This document shows positions 1-5,591 of a stretch of DNA of 10,374 bases, in pieces. The stretch spans positions 1-10,374 of the forward strand of contig CAJUJM010000009.1 in the NCBI GenBank assembly GCA_910586755.1, written 5' to 3'. Origin of the DNA: an uncultured Lachnospiraceae bacterium (lineage in GTDB: Bacteria; Bacillota; Clostridia; Lachnospirales; Lachnospiraceae). Under the pieces are notes generated by a model, which did not search any database, had not been told where the DNA came from, and saw only the letters and a list, made by a program, of their open reading frames with translations. Position 1 is the stretch's first letter. Each line of letters begins with the position of its first letter. The translations under genes were made by a program, and so were the position numbers.

Positions 1-37
1 ATTTTTGAAAAGGTGTCATTTTTTACAAATGTTATTT

Positions 38-217
38 TTATGCAGCTTTGGCGTAATCCAAAATGAAAATTCTGCTTGCGATTTTTTCAATACTATCTAA
101 AATATCGTCAATCTTTTCTGCTACAGAAGTATTGATAAATTCCTCTCCACATTGGCCGCATTTTAAGCATGGTACATTTTCAATAATTACATAGCAATTA
201 TTAAAGTGTGTAAAGCT
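38..217 (-). pseudogene. YgiT/MqsA-type zinc-finger antitoxin, C-terminal remnant
   Basis: The open frame has no start codon and is entered directly after a stop; it encodes 59 residues. It contains the hallmark YgiT-type segment: a VIIENVP strand followed by a CLKCGQCGEEF zinc-finger half, then an AEKIDDIL helix and a lysine/alanine end. Intact members of this family are about 70-80 residues and have a second CxxC pair at the N terminus, which is missing here. A good Shine-Dalgarno (GGGAGG, minus strand) lies about 30 bases upstream, but the frame just after it (TTG AAA ATT GAT) stops at once. An internal deletion or frameshift therefore seems to have removed the N-terminal finger. YgiT proteins normally neutralise a neighbouring small RNA-cleaving toxin; no recognisable toxin is left beside it. 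The family call is fairly firm and the pseudogene status is inferred. Confidence 0.65.
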
Positions 218-644
218 TCAATATCAATCAATTTTCAACCTCCCTTACAAATTCCATCAAATCGCCCTGCTGACATGGCCACCTTTGGTTAACTATTTTC
301 TATACATCTTCATATTTCCTATTTTTTCTTAACACAAAAGAAGACCTTGATCCAATAACCGCATTGGAATGATTAGTCTCAACGATATATTCCTTTTCAT
401 ATTCAAACCATCCTATAGGTGTACCCATCAGCTTATCGTTTATTCTACACCTTTTCCCCTGAAATAAGCAACCATAATTGCCATGTTTTCATGCTCTGGC
501 AGTAATATTGAGGGCTGGTATCTGCCTTTTAGCAGGCATTCCGCTCTGAAGCATCTGTTGAAGTTATAAAAAAGTTTCTGGAAGACATCATCGGAAAGCT
601 TGGTGCGCTGCTGGTAAAAAGTGATATTATCCTTTGAACAAAGG
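218..644. other. decayed DNA with unrecognised broken reading frames
   Basis: No intact gene is convincing here. On the minus strand a 42-codon frame at 300-428 begins MGTPIGWFEYEKEY and ends at TAG. The same frame then continues after the stop through QRWPCQQGDLMEFVREVEN to a second stop. Upstream, a second frame (about 440-655, minus) reads FNRCFRAECLLKGRYQPS and ends one base out of phase with the first, as a frameshifted gene would. None of these frames has a ribosome binding site, and I do not recognise a family. The likeliest reading is a degraded gene, or several, upstream of the YgiT remnant, possibly including the lost toxin partner. That last link is a guess. Confidence 0.3.
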
Positions 645-687
645 GCTGCGCTCACTACCTCTAAAATTCATCAGTAGTGAGCGCAGC
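645..687. repeat. 14-bp perfect inverted repeat
   Basis: GCTGCGCTCACTAC (645-658) is repeated exactly as its reverse complement at 674-687, with a 15-base loop. Neither side carries a clear T-run, so it is a poor intrinsic terminator. It sits between decayed DNA and the terminator-like repeat at 753-823 and could be a remnant of a small mobile element or a protein-binding palindrome. Confidence 0.6.
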
Positions 688-752
688 TGCACATTTTAGA
701 GTCTGTGTCAACCTCTATTTGGGTATTTTTATAAAAAACTAAGGGCAGAAAA

Positions 753-823
753 AAGAAAGAGAGAATTTCGTGGAGCATCGAAGACTTGTAAAAGCCTGAA
801 TTTCACGAAGTTCTCTCTTTCTT
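753..823 (-). terminator. probable intrinsic terminator of the divergent minus-strand operon
   Basis: A 20-base arm (753-772) pairs with 804-823 with one non-Watson-Crick position (G-T), around a 31-base loop. Read on the minus strand, the second arm runs straight into a T-rich stretch (TTTCTTTTTTCTG), which fits a Rho-independent terminator about 45 bases after the stop of the 154-aa membrane protein gene. The loop is long for a simple terminator, so an origin as a palindromic repeat element is also possible. Confidence 0.55.
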
Positions 824-867
824 AGGAATCAGGGGCTAAAATTGGTATTTCCCGACAGTCTCTTCTA

Positions 868-1332
868 TTAAAACTTACAGCCAAGCTGAAATAATACTGC
901 TGTTATAATCCACCACGAGTATAATAGATTCTTTTCTTTCCCAAATACTTTTATCCACGTCCCCAAAGTCATTGGATATAATGGAGCCAAAAACCGGATC
1001 GCACCATATGTAAAGTAGAGTAATGGTATAAATATTAGCAAAAACGCTATAAATAACAGAATTTTTATCAGTTTACTCTTTTTATACTCGTATCCTTTTA
1101 GTAATACATCTACACCAAAAACCACACTAAAAAATATGGTTATCGGCTTTACAAACCAAATGCGGGTATTAATCAGAAGAATTTGTCCTTTAAGCGTCTT
1201 AATTTGGGAAAATGGCCAAATTAGTCCTCCCTCATCATAAAATCCACTTTCTCCCGGAACCGGTATTATCAGCAATGCAAGCAAAGAACACCCCAGCAAA
1301 AGGATTCTCCAATGCTTTTTTATATACGTCAA
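868..1332 (-). CDS. small four-helix membrane protein of unknown function
   Basis: The predicted product has 154 residues and I do not recognise its family. Hydrophobic stretches suggest four membrane helices near residues 9-25, 58-78, 86-108 and 136-151. A positively charged N terminus (KKHWR) and a KKSKLIK segment before the third helix suggest both lie in the cytoplasm. A loop of about 30 residues (PVPGESGFYDEGG onward) follows helix 1. The start is a TTG, chosen because an AGGTGAG ribosome binding site lies six to seven bases upstream, inside the end of the preceding gene; the two genes are separated by only one base. It is the last gene before the terminator-like repeat at 753-823 and is probably cotranscribed with the AgrD-like peptide. 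I considered AgrB and rejected it: the protein is too short, and the family's conserved His and Cys protease residues are not seen in a matching arrangement. A role in export of, or immunity to, the peptide is possible but unproven. Confidence 0.6.
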   Translation of the reverse strand: MTYIKKHWRILLLGCSLLALLIIPVPGESGFYDEGGLIWPFSQIKTLKGQILLINTRIWFVKPITIFFSVVFGVDVLLKGYEYKKSKLIKILLFIAFLLIFIPLLYFTYGAIRFLAPLYPMTLGTWIKVFGKEKNLLYSWWIITAVLFQLGCKF

Positions 1333-1333
1333 A

Positions 1334-1621
1334 TTATCTCACCTCATGCCACTTTTCTATGGTGTAATCCTTTCCACTTAAATAATCAATTTTGATACGA
1401 TAATTAACACCTACTTTATAGCCAACCACCCCAGGCAAAACCGGCATCCAATCACTTGGAATATCATATCGTGATCCATACGTTACATTACTATACGTTT
1501 TTTCCTGACCATAAATTTGCTCTAACACTCCCCAGCCAGATCCTCTGACAGGACCAATTTGCTTCGCAACAACTGTAGGATTATGAAAGGAATTAAACGG
1601 AGGATGGAACTTTTCTCTCAT
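1334..1621 (-). CDS. 95-aa hypothetical protein overlapping the AgrD-like gene
   Basis: The product from the ATG at 1621 has 95 residues, is rich in aromatic and polar residues (YDIPSDWMPVLPG, YKVGVNYRIKIDYLSG) and shows no membrane helix or signal peptide. I do not recognise it. The start is uncertain: the ATG lies inside the upstream 38-codon gene, in another frame, with no ribosome binding site. A GTG at 1666 would extend the protein but also lacks one. Expression may depend on translational coupling to the upstream gene. Alternatively, a one-base frameshift near the AGAGAAAAG run could mean that the two frames are really one gene of about 130 codons. The 3' end is one base from the start of the 154-aa membrane protein gene, so the two are probably in one operon. 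Confidence 0.45.
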   Translation of the reverse strand: MREKFHPPFNSFHNPTVVAKQIGPVRGSGWGVLEQIYGQEKTYSNVTYGSRYDIPSDWMPVLPGVVGYKVGVNYRIKIDYLSGKDYTIEKWHEVR

Positions 1622-1709
1622 AAATTGTATACGGAATACTTCTGCCAACAGAATTGACTGCCACACTCTTTAAAAATTTTTGAATATTTTTTGCTATAAT
1701 TTTTTTCAT
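1593..1709 (-). CDS. AgrD-like cyclic-lactone autoinducer peptide precursor (serine type)
   Basis: This 38-codon ORF has an ATG preceded by a strong GGAGGAG ribosome binding site (1719-1725, nine bases away). Residues 1-18 form a basic, amphipathic helix (MKKIIAKNIQKFLKSVAV), as in AgrD leaders. A short core, NSVGRSIPYTI, follows, and then an acidic/proline tail, YERKVPSSV, resembling the family's Y-[EQ]-P-K-x-P-x-x-[LV] ending. AgrD precursors are cut by AgrB and cyclised through a Cys or, less often, a Ser. Here the Cys position appears to be Ser24 (Ser20 is the alternative), giving a lactone rather than a thiolactone. The gene is divergent from an AgrC-like kinase and AgrA-like regulator, which supports the call. 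No agrB is visible in the window. The main alternative is that this is the N-terminal part of a frameshifted larger gene continuing into the 95-aa frame. Confidence 0.6.
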   Translation of the reverse strand: MKKIIAKNIQKFLKSVAVNSVGRSIPYTIYERKVPSSV

Positions 1710-1743
1710 GCTGTTTAACTCCTCCGATTTCTTCCATAGCATT

Positions 1744-1772
1744 ATCATAACATATTCTCGCTATTTTTGTTA
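1744..1772 (-). promoter_or_regulatory. candidate promoter of the AgrD-like gene
   Basis: On the minus strand, TATGAT (1744-1749) is a good -10 box about 35 bases before the start codon of the peptide gene. The matching -35 region (around 1767-1772, TAACAA) is poor. A weak -35 is usual for promoters that need a LytTR-family activator, and a candidate LytTR site lies just upstream at 1784-1813. Confidence 0.4.
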
Positions 1773-1783
1773 TTTTTGTAATA

Positions 1784-1813
1784 TGCGTTGCTTTTTTCGT
1801 CCCAACCGTTAAT
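1784..1813. promoter_or_regulatory. candidate LytTR/AgrA-type direct repeat
   Basis: ACCGTTAAT (1805-1813) fits the general LytTR half-site pattern [TA][AC][CA]GTTN[AG][TG] at all nine positions. TGCGTTGCT (1784-1792) fits at seven of nine. The spacer is 12 bases, so the two GTT cores are 21 bases apart, which is the spacing known for this regulator class. The pair is about 35 bases upstream of the -10 box of the AgrD-like gene, where an AgrA-type activator would bind. This is a motif match made by eye in AT-rich DNA and may be chance. Confidence 0.35.
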
Positions 1814-1849
1814 TGTCTTCTATTTTCAAACAATTTTATTCTCTTATGG

Positions 1850-1878
1850 TTTACATTTTTCCGGAAAAATCGTACAAT
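1850..1878 (+). promoter_or_regulatory. sigma-70-type promoter of the kinase-regulator operon, with palindromic spacer
   Basis: TTTACA (1850-1855), a 17-base spacer and TACAAT (1873-1878) each match the -35/-10 consensus at five of six positions with ideal spacing. The start codon of the kinase is 49 bases downstream. A perfect 16-bp palindrome, ATTTTTCCGGAAAAAT (1855-1870), fills almost the whole spacer, so a dimeric regulator bound there would block polymerase. Confidence 0.65.
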
Positions 1879-1927
1879 AGAGTTATGATATATTGTCTTT
1901 ATTTTAACATCCGAGAGGAACATTCCT

Positions 1928-3250
1928 ATGTACCATACTGCTGATATCATACTTGGGGGAGTTTGTCTCCATGTATCTTGCACCAATCTCCTGTCCATAA
2001 AATTAAGTGGTTTAAAGCAGTTTGCCCTGCTTCTTTTTACACTGATTTCCCTATTGATTTTTGATCCATTATCAGGGCAGCTTACAGGACTATTTGTCAT
2101 TGCCACATTCCTTGCACTCATCTGCTTCTGGTCTCCCAACAAATGGCTGGATCTCTCCTGTTCCCTGTTCGGATACCTTCTGGTAGTTTCCTGCAATTAT
2201 ATTTTTATCTGGATTGTTCAGCTGCTATTCCAACAAAGTTTAGATTCGTTGCAGAATATGCCGGCTGCTTCGCTAATTGTATCTGTCATTTACTGTTTTC
2301 TCTGTTATGGGTTCACCAAATGGCTTGGTATATGGCTTCACAAAAATTTAAAGCTGGAACTTTTTTTAACTGATGAGCACCTTGCAAAGACGATTTTCCT
2401 GTTCCTGCTGCTGATTACGATTCTCTTTCTTTTCAATATTACCATTGGAGGAAATATCGGTTACAGCTATACTGTAATCGCATTTAACAGCATTGTATTT
2501 CTAACTTTATTTCCTGCTGCCGCTGTTCTGATCTGGTTTTTGTATCAGAATATCCTGCAAAAACAGCAGGCAAAGCACATGCTGGAGCAATATAAGCACC
2601 TGCAGGCCTATACGTCAGAACTAGAAAAGCTCTATAATTCCCAACGCAGATTTAAACACGATTATACCAATATCCTGACAACTCTCTTTGGCTACATGGA
2701 AGAAGGGAATCTGTCTGAATTGAAACGATATTTTCAGCAGGAAATCCTCCCTGTCAGCCGGGAATTTACAAATTCTGATACCCAGCTTGGAAAATTATCG
2801 CAGATCAAGCAGATGGAACTAAAAAGCATCCTTTCTTCCAAGCTCATGTATGCATTGGAAAAGAGCATTTCTGTGGAACTAGAGCTTGTACAGCCTATAG
2901 AACACATTTCCGTCAATATAGTTGATTTTTGTCGCATTATGGGCATTTTTTTGGACAATGCCATAGAAGCTGCATTGGAAGCAAAAATGCCTCTGATTCG
3001 TCTTTGCTTTCTACAGGAGCCGGATCATGTAATAATGATGCTTCAGAATTCTGCCAATCCCCCATCTCATTCGATCAGTTCTCTGTCTGACTTGGGAATT
3101 TCAAGCAAAGGAGAGCATCGTGGAATAGGGCTTTACAATGTTAAAGAAATTCTCCGCCATTATCCCAATATTTTATGGGAAATGAAATATGAAGCGCCTG
3201 TCTTTATTCAGGCGCTGACTATATTTAGTGAAAAAGGAACTTGCTTATGA
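1928..3250 (+). CDS. AgrC-like peptide-sensing histidine kinase (HPK10 type)
   Basis: The predicted product is a 440-residue membrane sensor kinase. Residues 1-208 hold about six or seven hydrophobic segments and would form the peptide-binding sensor. A coiled-coil-like linker (210-238) leads to the dimerisation/phosphorylation helix with the H-box RRFKHDYTNIL (His244). The catalytic ATPase domain carries the N-box FLDNAIEAA (Asn344) and a G-box SSKGEHRGIGLYNV (392-405). The H-box (FKHDYxN) and the short GxGL-type G-box are typical of AgrC-type kinases, which sense cyclic or linear peptides and phosphorylate a LytTR regulator. An AGAGG ribosome binding site (1914-1918) lies nine bases before the ATG. 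The stop overlaps the next gene in ATGA, so the two are translationally coupled. The natural ligand is probably the product of the divergent AgrD-like gene, an inference from position only. Confidence 0.88.
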   Translation: MYHTADIILGGVCLHVSCTNLLSIKLSGLKQFALLLFTLISLLIFDPLSGQLTGLFVIATFLALICFWSPNKWLDLSCSLFGYLLVVSCNYIFIWIVQLLFQQSLDSLQNMPAASLIVSVIYCFLCYGFTKWLGIWLHKNLKLELFLTDEHLAKTIFLFLLLITILFLFNITIGGNIGYSYTVIAFNSIVFLTLFPAAAVLIWFLYQNILQKQQAKHMLEQYKHLQAYTSELEKLYNSQRRFKHDYTNILTTLFGYMEEGNLSELKRYFQQEILPVSREFTNSDTQLGKLSQIKQMELKSILSSKLMYALEKSISVELELVQPIEHISVNIVDFCRIMGIFLDNAIEAALEAKMPLIRLCFLQEPDHVIMMLQNSANPPSHSISSLSDLGISSKGEHRGIGLYNVKEILRHYPNILWEMKYEAPVFIQALTIFSEKGTCL

Positions 3251-4077
3251 TACAGATTTATATTTGTGAAGATCATCAAAATCAATTAGAGCTTTTTACC
3301 AGGTATGTAAACAATACCTTGACTTTTCATGCTTTAAATCAGAGACTTGCCTGTGCTACAGCAAATCCTCATACCTTGTTGGCAGAAGTGAAATCTTCTC
3401 ATGAAATAGGGCTGTATTTTCTGGATATTGACTTAAACTGCCATATGAACGGTCTGGAACTGGCTCAGAAAATACGAACCTATGATCCCCGTGGCTATAT
3501 CGTCTTTATCACAACACACAGCGAAATGGCGGCGACTACTTTTTCTTATAAAGTAGAGGCAATGGATTTTATCCTGAAAGATGAGCCAGACAACATTCGT
3601 GACCGTATTCATCAGTGTATGATGGCGGCGGCTGACCGTGAAAAGACTCTGCAAAACCAAAACAACAACCTAATCACCTTAAAAGTCGGACAGTTTATGA
3701 TTCCACTAAGCCAGAGTGATATTGTGTTCATACAGACTGATACGGTTCCTCACAGATTGATTCTCCACACCGCACACGGCATTCAACAGATTACCGCTTC
3801 TTTTAAGGAGCTGGAAACTCTGCTGGATTCCCGCTTTTTCCGATGCCATAACTCGGTTTTGCTCAATCTGGATCATGTGGTCTGCTACGACGCACAAAAA
3901 AGGGCAGTTCTGATGGACAATCAGAAAACCTGCCCCGTATCTGTCCGGGCGAGCAGTTTCCTAAAGTCACGTTTAAGTGTGCAGCAAACCGTTTCCGAAC
4001 AAATTCACAAAAATCCCGGCTACAATCAGAAGCGCTCCAGTCCAAAAGCCCATCCCGGTCTTTTCTCCCAAAAATAA
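3247..4077 (+). CDS. AgrA-like LytTR response regulator with abnormal C-terminal tail
   Basis: The ATG at 3247 overlaps the kinase stop (ATGA), so I prefer it to the TTG at 3241; the product is 276 residues. The receiver domain (1-125) shows the acidic pair Glu8-Asp9, the phospho-acceptor Asp60 in YFLDIDL, Thr89/Thr90 and Lys111. The LytTR DNA-binding domain (about 142-240) includes FFRCHNSVLLNLDHV and the closing CPVSVR segment. AgrA-type regulators usually end shortly after this point, at about 240 residues. Here about 33 more residues (SVQQTVSEQIHKNPG onward) are read from the antisense strand of the convergent EamA segment. The tail therefore looks acquired when the downstream DNA was replaced; the two functional domains appear complete. 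It likely activates the divergent peptide operon and perhaps other targets. Confidence 0.85.
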   Translation: MIQIYICEDHQNQLELFTRYVNNTLTFHALNQRLACATANPHTLLAEVKSSHEIGLYFLDIDLNCHMNGLELAQKIRTYDPRGYIVFITTHSEMAATTFSYKVEAMDFILKDEPDNIRDRIHQCMMAAADREKTLQNQNNNLITLKVGQFMIPLSQSDIVFIQTDTVPHRLILHTAHGIQQITASFKELETLLDSRFFRCHNSVLLNLDHVVCYDAQKRAVLMDNQKTCPVSVRASSFLKSRLSVQQTVSEQIHKNPGYNQKRSSPKAHPGLFSQK

Positions 4078-5037
4078 CATTCCCAGCCCTGCCGATACCA
4101 GCGGCTGCACCGGGTAAAAAGCGGAGCAGGTGCTGGCATCCAGCAAAGACAAGCTCTTATTCCAAAGATAATATGCTCCTCCGGTACAGACCACGCCCAT
4201 GTAGAGCAAAGCCAGGATGCCGGGCGCATCCAAATGAATCCCTCCGGTTTCCGCGATTTCCCACAGGCATACCGGTAAATAGCAGAGCGCCGCGATCCCC
4301 ACGCCATACCGGGTGACAGAAATCGCATCATACTTCTGTGTCACACGCCGCATCAGAACCGATACCAGAGACCAAAACAATACGGAAAACAGCGACAGGC
4401 CGATTCCCACAGGGCTATTTGCTCCCCCGCCTCCTAAAATCACATAGACGCCAGCCAGGGCCAGGGCGATTCCGGCTGCTTTGCCTTTGGTAAGAGGCTC
4501 ATGGAGCATCATAGCCAGCCCGCTGCTCATCTGGAATATTTTTGCGGAGGACGCGGCCAGTAAAAAGGGCATAAAAAAGAAAGCCGCATCAGCAGAAAAA
4601 TTTAAAATGGCGTAGGTCTGGCCGCTGGTATCAATTAAGTGAAGCATGTTTAAAATTGCCAGAACGGCTTTCACCATACCTGCCCCAGTGATAGCAGGAA
4701 TCACCGGTGTAAAAATTCCGCTGATAACCGCAAGGAATTTGGCGGCCAATGTCCGGTTGTCGCCTGCACTTCCTTTTACCACTTCTGAATTCCCTGTAAA
4801 CGCAGTCTGAATTGCCTGGTAAGCAGTGGTTACATTAGGTCCAATTACCACCTGAAACTGTCCATTTGCCTCTAAGCTTTTCAAAACTCCATTTATCTGA
4901 TTCAGCTTTTCTTCATCTACCCGGCTTCTGTCTTTAAGCTCAAAACGGAGACGGGTTGCACAATGTGTTACAACTGCTACGTTTTCATTTCCGCCAACTG
5001 CGTCGAAAACTTCTAAACCAACTTTTTTGTAATCCAT
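3973..5037 (-). CDS. in-frame chimera: PTS EIIB/partial EIIC joined to C-terminal half of an EamA/DMT transporter
   Basis: The product is 354 residues from the ATG at 5037; the longer frame upstream lacks a ribosome binding site and PTS similarity, and even the chosen start has only a weak GGGG. Residues 1-80 are a glucose/beta-glucoside-type EIIB domain with the phospho-Cys26 in VVTHCATRLRF. Residues about 98-177 are the start of EIIC (SGIFTPVIPAITGAGMVKA, SADAAFFFMPFLLAASSAKIF). From about residue 178 the sequence becomes EamA-like: EPLTKGKAAGIALALAGVYV ends the first EamA repeat, and residues 206-349 form a complete second repeat of about five helices, including YPVQPLVSAGLGMLFLGE. The rest of EIIC, any EIIA and the first EamA helices are absent. 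Neither parent function is likely to survive intact, so this is probably a gene remnant, although the frame stays open. The 3' end overlaps the response-regulator gene by about 105 bases. Confidence 0.75.
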   Translation of the reverse strand: MDYKKVGLEVFDAVGGNENVAVVTHCATRLRFELKDRSRVDEEKLNQINGVLKSLEANGQFQVVIGPNVTTAYQAIQTAFTGNSEVVKGSAGDNRTLAAKFLAVISGIFTPVIPAITGAGMVKAVLAILNMLHLIDTSGQTYAILNFSADAAFFFMPFLLAASSAKIFQMSSGLAMMLHEPLTKGKAAGIALALAGVYVILGGGGANSPVGIGLSLFSVLFWSLVSVLMRRVTQKYDAISVTRYGVGIAALCYLPVCLWEIAETGGIHLDAPGILALLYMGVVCTGGAYYLWNKSLSLLDASTCSAFYPVQPLVSAGLGMLFLGEKTGMGFWTGALLIVAGIFVNLFGNGLLHT

Positions 5038-5106
5038 ATCATTACCCCGCTTTTTGTAAAAAATAACTTTAATCCGGATTATTCTTCTCACAAATTTGTT
5101 GGTTTT

Positions 5107-5136
5107 AGTATAGCAATTTGCCTGGTAAATGTGCAA
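5107..5136 (-). promoter_or_regulatory. possible promoter of the PTS-EamA chimera
   Basis: On the minus strand, TATACT (5107-5112) is a good -10 box. A weak -35, TTGCAC (5131-5136), lies 18 bases upstream. It would start transcription about 60 bases before the PTS start codon. Confidence 0.35.
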
Positions 5137-5144
5137 TATGATAC

Positions 5145-5192
5145 TGTTTCTGGTTCAGAAACATCTGTTACTGATACAGATTCCAGTAACAG
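5145..5192. repeat. two adjacent short hairpins between rpiR remnant and PTS chimera
   Basis: TGTTTCTG (5145-5152) pairs with CAGAAACA (5156-5163) around a 3-base loop. CTGTTACTG (5165-5173) pairs with CAGTAACAG (5184-5192) around a 10-base loop; both stems are perfect. They span the end of the truncated regulator frame and lie just upstream of the possible PTS promoter. An operator for a sugar regulator or a weak terminator would fit, but no T-run follows. Confidence 0.45.
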
Positions 5193-5572
5193 TACGCAAT
5201 CAGGTTGGCCGCCATTTCCAGGCAGATATTGGAACCAGCCAGGTTGCTGCCTGTTTTGCAGTTTAAAACCGCGTCCACCCCTTCCATCCACTGGCTTCGA
5301 TTACCTCTTTGAGGCAACTGATACTTCAGTCCCCGATCCGGGCAATATTGATTTAGCTCTGCCCGGAAGTCATAGAAATCTTCATACCCTAAATTTTTAC
5401 AGAACCGGCTGATACTGGGCTTGGAAACATTACAAAAATCTGCCAAAGCCGCAGAAGATGTGTGTTTGATAGAAGCAATATTTTTTACAAGGGTGCTTGC
5501 TATTTGATAATTAATGGACTCCTGGTCCTCATCCTCTAAAACGCCCCAAAGCCGAATAAGCAGCCGGTTCAT
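5168..5572 (-). pseudogene. RpiR-family regulator, truncated after the DNA-binding domain
   Basis: Residues 1-85 of 134 match the N-terminal helix-turn-helix domain of RpiR regulators: an INYQIASTLVKNI helix, then ALADFCNVSKPSISRFCKN and LGYEDFYDFRAEL. Full-length members have about 280 residues, with a C-terminal SIS domain that binds a phosphosugar. Here the SIS domain is absent, and the last 30 or so residues (CKTGSNLAGS onward) resemble nothing I know and run to a stop. The start is supported by an AAGGGGG ribosome binding site a few bases upstream, and the gene lies 19 bases after glmM, so it may be cotranscribed with it. RpiR genes often sit next to the PTS operon they control, which fits the PTS fragment downstream. 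The protein could still bind DNA but should have lost ligand sensing. Confidence 0.7.
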
Positions 5573-5591
5573 AGTATCCCCCTTATCTTTT

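Noticed and set aside
645..687. Inverted repeat as an intrinsic terminator
   Set aside because: The 15-base loop and the lack of a T-run on either side make termination unlikely; it is kept only as a repeat.
868..1332. Membrane protein as AgrB
   Set aside because: It is too short, and the conserved catalytic His and Cys arrangement of AgrB is not seen; the position after agrD alone is not enough.
1618..2196. 192-codon minus-strand open frame
   Set aside because: It runs antisense through the kinase gene and across the divergent promoters, has no ribosome binding site or family resemblance, and overlaps the peptide gene in another frame.
5038..5136. Longer start for the PTS-EamA chimera
   Set aside because: The extra 33 residues are not PTS-like and would start upstream of the likely -10 box; EIIB domains begin at MDYKKVG.
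5131..5412. 93-codon plus-strand frame rich in Ser, Thr and Pro
   Set aside because: It is antisense to the RpiR remnant and starts in the hairpin region; there is no supporting signal.
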